Shown: in pieces, positions 7,520 through 16,361 of the stretch
Numbering within the stretch: the stretch's first letter is position 1
How the letters are laid out: every line of letters begins with the position of its first letter
NCBI GenBank assembly: GCA_036170135.1
Contig: JAVHOP010000092.1
Span: 1-35,026, forward strand
Source: CG1-02-35-72 sp036170135
Lineage (GTDB): Bacteria; Bacteroidota; Bacteroidia; Flavobacteriales; Flavobacteriaceae
Length of the DNA stretch: 35,026 nucleotides
Direction of reading: 5' to 3'
Notes under the pieces: generated by a model
What the model saw: the letters and a program-made list of their open reading frames with translations, nothing else
What the model was told of the DNA's origin: nothing
Databases searched by the model: none
Translations under genes and position numbers: made by a program

Positions 7520-10073
7520 TAATAAAGTGCGTTTGCCACCCCGATTTCATATTTGTACCCGGAATATTATCTAATCCATTACCAAAATCTATGCCTAATA
7601 AACCGAATGCTGGCATAAAGATTCTAATTCCAAATCCATAAGAGCGCTTTAATTCAAATGGATTATAATTAATAAAACCATCGTAAGAATTGCCACCTTC
7701 TAAAAATGTCAATCCATAGATTGATGCCGATGGTTTAAGCGTTAATGGATATCTCAATTCAAAACTAAATTTATTGTAAACGGTGCCTCCAAAACTGGTT
7801 GATAAACTTGAGTTTGGATAACCCCTCAAGCCAATAGTTTCTCTGCCATCAAATTGTCCGGACGCTAATCCGTCGCCACCCACATAAAAACGTTCAAAAG
7901 GTGAATCGCCAATAGTGTGATTATAAGCGCCTAAAAATCCAAATTCAACATTAGACATCAAAACAAATTGATGGTCGGCAGAACCTGCTAAACTGGTGTA
8001 CCATTTTGCCTTAAAGGAAGTTTTATAGTATTCTAACCATTTTAACTTTTCTTCTTGAGTAGCATTGGTGTAATCTTTTTTATTAAAAGATGAATAAGGC
8101 AAAGTCAATTTTAAACCAAGGTTAAAATCTGAACCACCAGTTGGAAAAACTGGATTTATTCTGGTGTTATTTCTGCCAAAATTAATTCCTAAAGCCAAGT
8201 TATTTGATGTCCCATTGCTAAAATTAAAAGTAGAAACCGGGAAATTATTTAATTTAAATTGTTGAAAGCTAATAGCGGTTGACAATTGAAAAAAGTCGTC
8301 TGGCCAATTTAAGCGTTGTCCTAGACCAATAGTTGCGCCTGTAATCTGTAATTTTTGATCTTTATTAACTTTGTTAGATGTAAAGTCGGCTCTAAACTGG
8401 CTTGAACTATAGACTGAAAAACTTAGAGATTTGGGTGACTTTCCGTTTAACCAAGGTTCGGTAAACGAAAAACTATAAGTGTTAAAAAAGCGGCTGGTTT
8501 GTAATCGCAATGACAACGATTGTCCATCTCCCATTGGCAAAGGACGGTATTCTTTTTTGTTGAATAGATTTTTTATTGAAAAGTTATTAAACGATAAACC
8601 AAGTGTACCTATAAACGTATTTCCACCAAAACCTCCTTGTAATTCAATTTGACTTGAGCCCTTTTCGGCAACGCTATATTCTATATCAACTGTTTTATCT
8701 ATATAGTTTGGTTGCACATCAGGATTAATTTTTTCGGCATCAAAAAAACCTAACTGACCAATTTCACGAATTGTTCTAATAATATCTTGTTTGCTGAATA
8801 AATTGCCAGGTAAGGTTCTGATATCTCTAAAAATAACGTGGTCGTTGGTACGATCATTCCCTACAACTGTAATTTTTTTAATATAGGCAGGTTTGTCTTC
8901 TCTAATTCTAACTTCTATATCGATGCTATCCTTAGAAACTTTAGTTTCAACAGGCGTAACATTCGAAAATAAATAGCCATTATTTAAATAAACTGATGAC
9001 AAATCTTCAGAATCTGGTTTACCATCACCACTAACGCGTTTTTTTAATAAGGTTCCGTTATAAACCATTCCTTTATTGAGTTTTAAAAAACCTCTTAATT
9101 GCTCATCGGTATAAACCGTATTTCCCAAAAACCGAATATCACCAAAATAATAACGATTTCCTTCGGTTAGGGTAATATCTAAATTAATGGTATTATCATC
9201 ATTCCACGAAATAGAATCTTTTATTATTTGCGCATCTCTATAACCTTTTTCGCTATAACTGCTTACAATATTTTCTAAGTCTTCTGTATATTTTTCTTGA
9301 ATGTATTTTGAGGGCGAAAAGATATGAAGCGGATTTTTTTGTTTTGTTTTTTTAAGTAACTTTCTTAGATGGTAATCACTAAATGCTTCATTTCCGTGAA
9401 AGCGGACATTTTTAATCTTAATTTTTGTCCCTTTGTCAATACTTACAGTTACTTTTTCTAAGTCGGCCTTTGCCGTATCTTGTTTGGTGTTTATTGCTAC
9501 TTTCGCCTTTAAATAACCTTTTTCTCTGTATTTTTTTTCGATATAATTTTTTGAGGTCGTGATTAAATTTTCGGTAAGCATGGCGCCTGTCATTAACTTG
9601 GTGTCATCTCGCAAATCTTCGCCTTTCGATTTTTTAACACCATTATAAGTTACCGAACTAGCTTTAGGAAGTTCTTTAACTATAAATTCAATATTTACAG
9701 TTCCGGTAGTGTCTTTGCTTGTTACATAAACATCTACATTACTAAATAAATCTGAATTCCAAAGTTTTTTAATAGCGCTTGTTAATTTATCGCCGGGTAA
9801 TTTAATATTCTGACCAACAATTAATCCGGTATAAACCAAAATAGCAGCCTCGCTAAATTTTTGATTTCCTTTTACCGAAATGCCACCAATGGTATAACTT
9901 TGATTTTTTACAAAAGGCATACTATCTTTAACTTGGTTTAAAGCCAAGTTTATGCTAGAAGTAGCATTGGAAATGCTGTCCTTTTGGATTAAAACGGTCG
10001 GGGTTTCTTGGGCTATTAATAAACTATTTAATCCTATTAAAAGGTAAAATAAAGCTAATGTTTTTCTAGTCAT
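7503..10073 (-). CDS. bamA: Outer membrane protein assembly factor BamA
   Basis: Core of the BAM complex that folds beta-barrel proteins into the outer membrane; 856 residues. The ATG at 10073-10071 is chosen because it starts directly at a signal peptide (MTRKTLALFYLLIGLNS, cleavage near IAQ); a TTG at 10106 would add 11 charged residues and extend the overlap with uppS. The N-terminal half holds a series of POTRA repeats (about residues 55-430, e.g. GGISVKGNQKF, IKNVRFHGNEAFSD, KITVVGNDRTND). The barrel begins near QLQGGFGGN, carries the conserved loop-6 motif LRGYPN and ends in aromatic FIIGQQF, a typical BAM recognition end. The start overlaps the uppS stop by 8 nt, suggesting coupled translation. 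The ompH pair follows. Confidence 0.95.
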   Translation of the reverse strand: MTRKTLALFYLLIGLNSLLIAQETPTVLIQKDSISNATSSINLALNQVKDSMPFVKNQSYTIGGISVKGNQKFSEAAILVYTGLIVGQNIKLPGDKLTSAIKKLWNSDLFSNVDVYVTSKDTTGTVNIEFIVKELPKASSVTYNGVKKSKGEDLRDDTKLMTGAMLTENLITTSKNYIEKKYREKGYLKAKVAINTKQDTAKADLEKVTVSIDKGTKIKIKNVRFHGNEAFSDYHLRKLLKKTKQKNPLHIFSPSKYIQEKYTEDLENIVSSYSEKGYRDAQIIKDSISWNDDNTINLDITLTEGNRYYFGDIRFLGNTVYTDEQLRGFLKLNKGMVYNGTLLKKRVSGDGKPDSEDLSSVYLNNGYLFSNVTPVETKVSKDSIDIEVRIREDKPAYIKKITVVGNDRTNDHVIFRDIRTLPGNLFSKQDIIRTIREIGQLGFFDAEKINPDVQPNYIDKTVDIEYSVAEKGSSQIELQGGFGGNTFIGTLGLSFNNFSIKNLFNKKEYRPLPMGDGQSLSLRLQTSRFFNTYSFSFTEPWLNGKSPKSLSFSVYSSSQFRADFTSNKVNKDQKLQITGATIGLGQRLNWPDDFFQLSTAISFQQFKLNNFPVSTFNFSNGTSNNLALGINFGRNNTRINPVFPTGGSDFNLGLKLTLPYSSFNKKDYTNATQEEKLKWLEYYKTSFKAKWYTSLAGSADHQFVLMSNVEFGFLGAYNHTIGDSPFERFYVGGDGLASGQFDGRETIGLRGYPNSSLSTSFGGTVYNKFSFELRYPLTLKPSASIYGLTFLEGGNSYDGFINYNPFELKRSYGFGIRIFMPAFGLLGIDFGNGLDNIPGTNMKSGWQTHFIIGQQF

Positions 10074-10818
10074 TACTGTTTTTAATTTGTTCACTTGTCT
10101 TTCCAAATCGTCGTTCTCTTTGTTGGTATTCTTTGATGGCTTCTAAAAAATGTTCTTTTCTAAAATCGGGCCAAAGTACATCTGTAAAATAAAATTCGGC
10201 ATAAGCAATTTGCCATAATAAAAAATTGCTGATGCGTTTTTCTCCACTGGTGCGTATCAAAAAATCAACATCGGGCAAAGTAACTGTATATAAATGATTA
10301 TTTATAATGTTTTCATCTATTTCTGCAATGGATAAGTCATTATTAACAACTTTTTTAGAAATAATTTTGATAGCATTAACAATTTCTTCGCGAGCCCCAT
10401 AATTTAAAGCTAAATTAAGGGTTAGACGCGTGTTATTTTTTGTTTTTTCGATAACTTCTTTAAGTTCATTTACCACTTTTTCGGGTAATTGATCTATTTT
10501 TCCAATAGTTTGAAGTTTAATATTATTTTTGGTTAAAGTCTTGAGTTCTTTTTTTAAAGAGCTTACCAAAAGTCCCATGAGCACATCTACTTCTTGTTTT
10601 GGACGATTCCAATTTTCGGTAGAAAACGTATAAAGAGTTAGGGTATTGATGCCTATTTCGGCTGCTGCCTCAACAATTTCTTGAACCGATTTTACGCCAT
10701 TTCTGTGACCAAAAACGCGTGGTTTACCTTGCTGTTTTGCCCATCGTCCGTTGCCGTCCATAATTATGGCGACGTGTTTTGGTAAATTGTTGCTCTTGAT
10801 ATCAGTTAAATTGCTCAT
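10066..10818 (-). CDS. uppS: Isoprenyl transferase (undecaprenyl diphosphate synthase)
   Basis: Condenses isopentenyl diphosphate units onto farnesyl diphosphate in cis to make the C55 carrier lipid for peptidoglycan and surface glycans. It is a 250-residue cytoplasmic enzyme of the cis-prenyltransferase family. Visible signatures are HVAIIMDGNGRWA (residues 15-27, catalytic Asp21), FGHRNG (36-41), LYTFSTENW (62-70) and, near the C-terminus, RTSGEKRISNFLLWQIAYAE. Length is normal. It starts at an ATG 3 nt after the DUF6089 stop and overlaps bamA by 8 nt, a tight operon joining carrier-lipid synthesis to outer-membrane assembly. Confidence 0.96.
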   Translation of the reverse strand: MSNLTDIKSNNLPKHVAIIMDGNGRWAKQQGKPRVFGHRNGVKSVQEIVEAAAEIGINTLTLYTFSTENWNRPKQEVDVLMGLLVSSLKKELKTLTKNNIKLQTIGKIDQLPEKVVNELKEVIEKTKNNTRLTLNLALNYGAREEIVNAIKIISKKVVNNDLSIAEIDENIINNHLYTVTLPDVDFLIRTSGEKRISNFLLWQIAYAEFYFTDVLWPDFRKEHFLEAIKEYQQRERRFGKTSEQIKNSND

Positions 10819-10821
10819 TGC

Positions 10822-11496
10822 TTAAAAACTATCAAAATAACAAGTGCGTTCGCCAAAGGCATAAACCAAACTGACTCCAGTAAATACAATCCAATCTTTA
10901 TTATTAGGATTATTGAAATGCGCTATTGGTATCTGATTGCCTTCTAGGTTATCTTTATTTGTAAAATTAATGCGGGTTTCGGCAGCCATTCCTAAATGTT
11001 GTGCCAATTTTACTTTATATCCCACCCCAAAAGGGAATGAAATATTAGTTGCTTTAGTAAAATCTTTAAAGTTGGAAGCTATTATGTTAGGAGGAACCTT
11101 ATAATTAAAAACAGCAAGACTTAAAAAAACATAAGGCGTATGCATAAATCTAAACTGATTTAAATTGTATTTAAAAAAGTTAAATTCTATACCTATAGCA
11201 AATTCATTAAAGGTATTATTAAATTTAAAAGGCTGGCTTTTAAGAACATCAGTAGAAGCTTGGTTGTTATCAGCCGAAAAGTTAGCGTGAGTAAAGGAAT
11301 AGCGAATAGCCGATTGCGGGCTCATATTCCATTTATAAATAACAGCAAGTGTGAGATCTTTTGGCTTGATATAATCTGTACTTCCAACATCACCAATATA
11401 ATTACTGCCTCCAACAAAGAGTCCAACCTCATTAATCTGTGCATTTAAAGTAATTGTTATGAAAATACTTACACAAAAAGCTACTATCTTAGTCAT
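10822..11496 (-). CDS. DUF6089-type outer-membrane beta-barrel protein
   Basis: A 224-residue secreted protein. The signal peptide is residues 1-20 (ends LNAQ), followed by EVGLFVGGSNYIGDVG and amphipathic strands rich in Phe and Tyr (YKWNMSPQSAIRYSFTHANF, FAIGIEFNFFKYNL, FGVGYKVKLAQHLGMAAE), consistent with a small eight-stranded barrel. Proteins like this sit directly before uppS-bamA in many Flavobacteriia and are called DUF6089; the function is not known to me. It is 3 nt from uppS and 98 nt from nadK, with a good -7 element in that gap, so it may begin a new transcription unit. Confidence 0.75.
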   Translation of the reverse strand: MTKIVAFCVSIFITITLNAQINEVGLFVGGSNYIGDVGSTDYIKPKDLTLAVIYKWNMSPQSAIRYSFTHANFSADNNQASTDVLKSQPFKFNNTFNEFAIGIEFNFFKYNLNQFRFMHTPYVFLSLAVFNYKVPPNIIASNFKDFTKATNISFPFGVGYKVKLAQHLGMAAETRINFTNKDNLEGNQIPIAHFNNPNNKDWIVFTGVSLVYAFGERTCYFDSF

Positions 11497-11512
11497 ATTA
11501 AAAATAAGGTTG

Positions 11513-11520
11513 CAAATATA
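11513..11520 (-). promoter_or_regulatory. Candidate -7 element before DUF6089-uppS-bamA
   Basis: The minus strand reads TATATTTG, a full match to TAnnTTTG, 16 nt before the ATG at 11496. No clear TTG is seen at the usual distance upstream, so the -33 half is unsupported. It lies in the 98-nt space between nadK and DUF6089, the largest gap in this part of the cluster. Confidence 0.4.
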
Positions 11521-11594
11521 ACAAACTATTTGCTTTTAATCATGATTGACCTGCGTTTTTGAAACACCAAATTGCTTAAAATATTGTTTTAAGT

Positions 11595-12473
11595 TTAATT
11601 TCGAGTATCACTTCCCCAAAGTAATTTTTGACGAAGCGTATTTATAAAGCTTTGATTGTTGAGCTGAATCATTTTTATTTTAAAATCAGCTTTTTCTATG
11701 TAGATTTCTGTATGCTCTTCAACTGTAAAAATTCTTGAATCTAAAGACAATAAAAATTGCTTATTTCTGCCCGACATCTGTAGTTTTATCTTTGATTCAA
11801 TAGGAATAACAACAGGTCTTACATTTAAATTATGAGGAGCTATTGGCGTTACCACCAAACTTTTTGCACTTGGTGTCATAACGGGGCCACCACAACTCAA
11901 TGAATAACCGGTAGAACCTGTTGGCGTAGCTATTATTAAGCCGTCTGCCCAATACGACGTTAAGAATTCGTTATCTATATAAGTGTTAATAACTATCATC
12001 GAAGTGGAATCTTTTCGGTTAATAGCAACTTCGTTTAGAGCAAAATTATAGACATTAAAATCGGCATTATTGGTGGTTACTTTTAAAAGATCTCGCTCAT
12101 TTATGGTATAATTTTTATAGATTAAAGCATCAATAGCTTCTTTAATTTGTGTCTTTTGAACTGTTGCTAAAAATCCCAAACGCCCCGTGTTGATACCTAA
12201 AATGGGAATGTTTAGATGACGGACAAACATAACTGCCTTTAAAATAGTGCCATCACCGCCAATGGTAATCATCGCATCGAAACGATTATTTAATCCTTCA
12301 AAATCATTAAATTCTTCAAAATTCTGCTTGACGTTGGTCTTCATTTTAAGAGCTTTTAAAAAGCTATGTTCAACTACAACCTCAAAATTATTGCCGAGTA
12401 AATAACCAAAAAGTTCCTCAATGGGTTCTTTTGATTTTCCAACATCGTAAGTTCCATAAATGGCGACTTTCAT
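11595..12473 (-). CDS. nadK: NAD kinase
   Basis: Phosphorylates NAD to NADP in the cytoplasm; 292 residues. The nucleotide-binding GGDGT motif lies at residues 72-76 (IGGDGTILKA, catalytic Asp74), followed by LGINTGRLGFLA, the conserved NEVAINR, and the substrate loop TPTGSTGYSLSCGGP near residues 180-195, with IAPHNLNVRPVV further on. Length and motif order are typical. The ATG is 2 nt after the stop of the CBS-domain gene, so the two are co-transcribed; this pairing, next to divergent pdxJ, is familiar in flavobacteria. Confidence 0.96.
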   Translation of the reverse strand: MKVAIYGTYDVGKSKEPIEELFGYLLGNNFEVVVEHSFLKALKMKTNVKQNFEEFNDFEGLNNRFDAMITIGGDGTILKAVMFVRHLNIPILGINTGRLGFLATVQKTQIKEAIDALIYKNYTINERDLLKVTTNNADFNVYNFALNEVAINRKDSTSMIVINTYIDNEFLTSYWADGLIIATPTGSTGYSLSCGGPVMTPSAKSLVVTPIAPHNLNVRPVVIPIESKIKLQMSGRNKQFLLSLDSRIFTVEEHTEIYIEKADFKIKMIQLNNQSFINTLRQKLLWGSDTRN

Positions 12474-12475
12474 AT

Positions 12476-12973
12476 TTATATATTTAAGTATTTTTGAAGA
12501 TATGCTGAGCGTTCTTTAAGTTGTTCAAAATATTGGTCTTCAATATTTCCGGCAATAACATTGTAATTATATCTTCTAAAAGATTGCAGTGTGTTGCTGA
12601 TATCATGATCAGATATTTTTATAGTTATTTGAACCATATCGGCATTGCGTTTGGTGATAAAAGCACCTAAAATTTTGGCATTATTTACTTCTACTATTTG
12701 AGAAATTTCGCTAAAGTTGTATTCCAAAATATTTTTTTCGACCATAATTACATAACCATTTTCATTTAGAAATGGGGTTTCTAAAAATAATTTTAAAATA
12801 TCATTTAATTCATAATAGCCTAAATAGAACTGATTTTTATCAATCACAGGCAAAATATTAGCATGATTTACAACGAAAATTTTTATCAAGTTCATCCAAA
12901 TAGTTGTGTTTAAAGTGCTAAAATGCTGAATTAAATCAAGGTGATTTTCTAATAAATCTTCTTTTAATTCAAT
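12476..12973 (-). CDS. CBS-domain protein, 5' end lost in the assembly gap
   Basis: The reading frame is open right up to the run of Ns at 12974, so the gene is partial. 165 codons are visible. The first ATG (12895) is internal: the 26 codons before it encode LENHLDLIQHFSTLNTTIWM, which continues naturally into NLIKIFVVNHANILPVIDKNQ, the core of a CBS repeat (it aligns with the NWLDVLEAFA..N.NIMPV pattern of the flavobacterial family). The C-terminal half (ILEYNFSEISQIVEVNNAKILGAFI) resembles an ACT-like domain. The family is usually about 220 residues with two CBS repeats, so about 55 N-terminal codons are missing. CBS pairs usually bind adenosyl ligands; the function here is unknown. It is translated just before nadK. 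Confidence 0.85.
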   Translation of the reverse strand: MELKEDLLENHLDLIQHFSTLNTTIWMNLIKIFVVNHANILPVIDKNQFYLGYYELNDILKLFLETPFLNENGYVIMVEKNILEYNFSEISQIVEVNNAKILGAFITKRNADMVQITIKISDHDISNTLQSFRRYNYNVIAGNIEDQYFEQLKERSAYLQKYLNI

Positions 12974-13073
12974 NNNNNNNNNNNNNNNNNNNNNNNNNNN
13001 NNNNNNNNNNNNNNNNNNNNNNNNNNNNNNNNNNNNNNNNNNNNNNNNNNNNNNNNNNNNNNNNNNNNNNNNN
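12974..13073. other. Assembly gap of exactly 100 Ns
   Basis: Exactly 100 Ns, the usual placeholder for a gap of unknown length. It interrupts the 5' end of the CBS-domain gene and removes the divergent intergenic region shared with pdxJ, including both promoters. The missing CBS codons alone would need about 165 nt, so the true gap is probably longer than 100. Confidence 0.98.
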
Positions 13074-13095
13074 CTCTCAAAATCATGTTAAACTT

Positions 13096-13815
13096 ATGAC
13101 AAAGTTAAGTGTAAATATTAACAAAATAGCGACTTTAAGAAATTCTAGAGGTGGCAATACACCAAATTTAATGCAAGTGGCAATTGACTTACAAGAATAT
13201 GGCGCACAAGGCATTACGGTTCATCCCAGGCCAGACGAGCGACATATTACCTATAAAGATGCCTTAGAACTGCCAACAGTTTTGGTGACCGAATACAATA
13301 TTGAAGGCAATCCTATTCCTAAATTTATTGATTTAGTGACTCGTATTAAACCGTCGCAAGTTACTTTAGTGCCGGATGCTATTGATGCGCTAACTTCAAA
13401 TGCCGGTTGGGATACCATAAAAAATCTCGGCTTTTTAAAAGAAGTTATCACAGAATTTAAGCGCCATAATATCCGGACTTCTATCTTTATGGATGTCGAT
13501 TTAAAACGGATTGAAGCGGCTGCTTTAACGGGAGCCGATAGAATTGAATTATATACCGAGGCTTTTGCCAGCCAATATGCGCTTGGTAATAAAAAAGCTA
13601 TCAATCCTTATATTGAAAGTGCAAAATTGGCTACAAAATTAGGAATGGGTATTAATGCCGGTCACGATTTAAGTTTAAATAACATTGAATTTTTTGCTCA
13701 AAATATTCCTAATTTATTAGAGGTTTCGATTGGTCACGCGCTCATTTCTGAATCGCTTTATTTGGGCTTTCAAAACGTCATCAATCAGTATTTATATAAG
13801 CTGCAAATTCAATAA
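13096..13815 (+). CDS. pdxJ: Pyridoxine 5'-phosphate synthase
   Basis: Condenses 1-deoxyxylulose 5-phosphate with 3-amino-1-hydroxyacetone phosphate to give pyridoxine 5'-phosphate in the DXP-dependent vitamin B6 route. It is a 239-residue cytoplasmic TIM barrel. Conserved residues are visible: Asn7 and Asn9 (LSVNINKIATLRNSRGG), His43, Arg45 and His50 in TVHPRPDERHI, Glu70 in YNIEG, Glu151 in RIELYTE, and His190 in GINAGHDLSLNN. Length is typical. The start is an ATG 22 nt after the assembly gap, so the promoter is not visible. Its stop codon directly abuts the ATG of the next gene. Confidence 0.96.
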   Translation: MTKLSVNINKIATLRNSRGGNTPNLMQVAIDLQEYGAQGITVHPRPDERHITYKDALELPTVLVTEYNIEGNPIPKFIDLVTRIKPSQVTLVPDAIDALTSNAGWDTIKNLGFLKEVITEFKRHNIRTSIFMDVDLKRIEAAALTGADRIELYTEAFASQYALGNKKAINPYIESAKLATKLGMGINAGHDLSLNNIEFFAQNIPNLLEVSIGHALISESLYLGFQNVINQYLYKLQIQ

Positions 13816-14583
13816 ATGTTATTAAATTCAACCATTATCGGTCAAGGAAACCCGCTAATTATTGCCCACGGTTATTTTGGGATGAGCGATAATTGGAAAG
13901 CAATGGCAACGCGTTTCTCAAGTCATTTTGAAGTTCATATTTTAGATCTTCGCAATCACGGCAGGAGTTTTCATAGTGATGATTTTAATTACGATTTAAT
14001 GGTTGAAGATTTATTAAACTACATACAACATTATCAACTAAAGGACATTGCGTTGCTCGGCCATTCTATGGGTGGAAAAATGGCAATGCTTTTTGCGGTA
14101 ACTTTTCCTGATTTAATCAGTAAATTAATTATTGTTGACATTTCGCCAAAATACTATCCGCCACATCACGATTTTATCTTAAATGCTTTAAACCAGGTCG
14201 ATTTTGAAAACGTAACTTCGCGTAAAGAAATAACCAAAATTTTAAATAAAGATATTGATGATGAAAGTGTTATTCAATTTTTACTTAAAAATGTGTATTG
14301 GAAAACAAAAACACAATTGGCATTTCGTTTTAATTTAAAAAGTTTAACCGAAAATAATAACGAGGTTTGTGAACCATTGCCATCTTTTACCAATTTTGAA
14401 AAGCCAACTTTATTTTTAAAAGGCGAAAATTCGGGATATATTTCACAAGATGATGACCTTTTAATTCACACACATTTTCCTTTAGCTTTAATTTTAACTA
14501 TCAAAAATGCGGGTCATTGGATTCAAGCCGATAATCCAGACGACTTTTATAATGAAGTTATCTGTTTTTTGCTAGTTCAATAA
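13816..14583 (+). CDS. Alpha/beta-fold hydrolase, YbfF-like esterase
   Basis: A 255-residue cytoplasmic hydrolase. The oxyanion-loop motif HGYFGMSDNWKAMA (18-31), LDLRNHGRS (44-52), the nucleophile elbow GHSMGGKMA with Ser84, and the catalytic His234 in NAGHWIQADNPDDF are all visible; the acid is probably in the loop around residues 203-213. These features match the YbfF/acyl-CoA-esterase-like branch of the superfamily. The substrate is unknown. The ATG follows the pdxJ stop with no spacer, so translation is probably coupled, but a part in B6 metabolism is not implied. No signal peptide. Confidence 0.85.
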   Translation: MLLNSTIIGQGNPLIIAHGYFGMSDNWKAMATRFSSHFEVHILDLRNHGRSFHSDDFNYDLMVEDLLNYIQHYQLKDIALLGHSMGGKMAMLFAVTFPDLISKLIIVDISPKYYPPHHDFILNALNQVDFENVTSRKEITKILNKDIDDESVIQFLLKNVYWKTKTQLAFRFNLKSLTENNNEVCEPLPSFTNFEKPTLFLKGENSGYISQDDDLLIHTHFPLALILTIKNAGHWIQADNPDDFYNEVICFLLVQ

Positions 14584-14598
14584 ATAAAAACCAAAATT

Positions 14599-14943
14599 AT
14601 GAACTACTTTATTAAACTACTTATTTCGGCTGCCTTAGTGGTATTATTGTCAAAAATTCTACCCGGAATAGCCGTATCTAATTATTTGACAGCCGTTTTA
14701 GTAGCGCTGGTTTTAGCTTTGCTAAACACTTTTTTAAAACCGCTATTAATTTTGCTAACTTTACCTGTAACCGTTTTAAGTCTCGGATTATTTTTATTTG
14801 CCATTAATGCCATTATCGTTTTATTAGCCAGTAAATTGATAGACGGATTTTCCGTTTCCGGATTTTGGGCAGCCCTTTTATTTAGCCTTGTATTTTCTTT
14901 ATTTCAATCGGCTTTAGCCAATAAAGAAACTCTGAAATATTAA
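14599..14943 (+). CDS. Small four-helix membrane protein, phage-holin-4-superfamily type
   Basis: A 114-residue very hydrophobic protein with four predicted membrane segments (about 4-20, 28-50, 53-80 and 88-106). The pattern NTFLKPLLILLTLPVTVLSLGLFLF is characteristic of the family named after a mycobacterial phage holin. Chromosomal members are widespread and have no established phage role; no phage genes lie nearby. It follows the hydrolase by 15 nt and precedes trigger factor, which has its own promoter. Function unknown. Confidence 0.75.
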   Translation: MNYFIKLLISAALVVLLSKILPGIAVSNYLTAVLVALVLALLNTFLKPLLILLTLPVTVLSLGLFLFAINAIIVLLASKLIDGFSVSGFWAALLFSLVFSLFQSALANKETLKY

Positions 14944-14970
14944 ATTAGTTGAAATAGAACTGGTTAATTC

Positions 14971-15002
14971 TTTGAAAGATGTATAAAAAAATACTAATTT
15001 TG
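14971..15002 (+). promoter_or_regulatory. Promoter of trigger factor
   Basis: TTTG at 14971-14974, a 20-nt spacer and TAATTTTG at 14995-15002 match both halves of the Bacteroidota consensus. This is the best complete promoter in the window. Transcription would start about 30 nt before the tig ATG at 15038. Confidence 0.7.
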
Positions 15003-15037
15003 CGCACTGATTTTTTAAAGGAAAGAACTTAACTACT

Positions 15038-16360
15038 ATGAATATTACAAAACAAGACATTGACGCATTAAATGCAATCATAAAAATTGAAATTACCGCT
15101 TCTGATTATCGAGAAAAAGTTGAAAAAGTATTAACAAATTATCGCCAAAAAGCCAATATACCTGGATTTAGAAAAGGTCATGTTCCCATGAGCTTTGTAA
15201 CAAAACAATATGGTAAATCGGCTATTGTTGAAGAAGTTAACAGGCTTTTACAAGAAAACCTTAACAAGTTTTTAATTGAAGAAAAATTAGATATTTTAGG
15301 AAATCCGCTTCCAAAACAACAAGATCATTTTTCTTGGGATGACGCTGATTTTAGTTTTGAATTTGAATTGGGTTTAGCGCCAATATTCGAAATAAATTTA
15401 AAGCCTAAAAAAGCAATTACACAATATGTGATTAAAGCCGATGATAAAATGGTTGCGTCAGAATTGCAAAATATGCAAGAGCGCTACGGCAAATTAAAAA
15501 TGCAAACCGTGGCTGATGAAAACTCAAATCTAACCGGAACTTTTGTAAACAAAGAAAAAGAAATAGAGAAAAAAGCGACTTTTAAGGTTTCTAAAATTAA
15601 TGGTAAAGGCAATTTAAAACTCATTTCTGGTGCCAAAGTTGGCGACGTTATCACCTTTAATACCAAAGGATTATTTACAGATAATCACGATTTGATGCAC
15701 ATATTAGGCGTTTCGCACGACGAAGCTCACGATTTAGATATTACGGTAGATTTTACCGTTGAAGAAGTTACCGAAACAGAATTAGCCGAATTGAATCAAG
15801 AATTTTTTGATAAGATTTTTGGTGAAGGTGCTGTTTCATCTGAAAAAGAATTTAAAGCTAAACTAGCCGAAGATATTGAAAAACAATTCACGCAACAAAC
15901 TAACCAACAATTGATTAATGCTGTTACCGAAAGTTTGATTGAAAATACAAAATTCGATTTGCCAGCCGAATTCTTAATAAAATGGATTGCCGTTTCGGGT
16001 GAAAAAGAAATGACAATAGAAGCGGCAAAAACCGAATATGAAAAATCGGAAAAAGGCTTGCGCTACCAATTAATTGAAGGTAAATTAATAAAAGACCATA
16101 ACTTAGGTGTAAACCAAGACGAAGTTAAAGATTTTGCTAAAGTATTTATTAAAATGCAAATGGCACAATACGGTCAAAGCAATCCCGAAGAAAAACAATT
16201 AGAAGATATTGCTAATCGTATTTTATCTAATAAAGACGAAGCAAAACGTTTAAGCGAACAACTCTTACAACAAAAACTACTCGACTTTTTTAAAGCCAAT
16301 GTCAATTTAAAAGCAAAAGAATTGAGTTTTGACGAATTTGTAAAAGAAGTTTATAAATAA
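15038..16360 (+). CDS. tig: Trigger factor
   Basis: Ribosome-associated chaperone that receives nascent chains at the exit tunnel; 440 residues. The ribosome-binding signature GFRKGHVP is at residues 43-50 within the N-terminal domain. The central region (about 150-245), where other bacteria carry an FKBP-type prolyl isomerase domain, is divergent (LTGTFVNKEKEIEKK, FTVEEVTETELAELN), as is usual in Bacteroidota, so isomerase activity is doubtful. The C-terminal helical arms (about 255-440) are complete. It has its own promoter. One nucleotide after its stop begins a 39-codon ORF for a Cys-rich membrane peptide. In many bacteria clpP and clpX follow tig; they do not here. Confidence 0.95.
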   Translation: MNITKQDIDALNAIIKIEITASDYREKVEKVLTNYRQKANIPGFRKGHVPMSFVTKQYGKSAIVEEVNRLLQENLNKFLIEEKLDILGNPLPKQQDHFSWDDADFSFEFELGLAPIFEINLKPKKAITQYVIKADDKMVASELQNMQERYGKLKMQTVADENSNLTGTFVNKEKEIEKKATFKVSKINGKGNLKLISGAKVGDVITFNTKGLFTDNHDLMHILGVSHDEAHDLDITVDFTVEEVTETELAELNQEFFDKIFGEGAVSSEKEFKAKLAEDIEKQFTQQTNQQLINAVTESLIENTKFDLPAEFLIKWIAVSGEKEMTIEAAKTEYEKSEKGLRYQLIEGKLIKDHNLGVNQDEVKDFAKVFIKMQMAQYGQSNPEEKQLEDIANRILSNKDEAKRLSEQLLQQKLLDFFKANVNLKAKELSFDEFVKEVYK

Positions 16361-16361
16361 G

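Noticed and set aside
14599..14943. Holin-like gene as a sign of a prophage
   Set aside because: Chromosomal members of this membrane family are common, and no phage structural, lysis or integration gene lies nearby.
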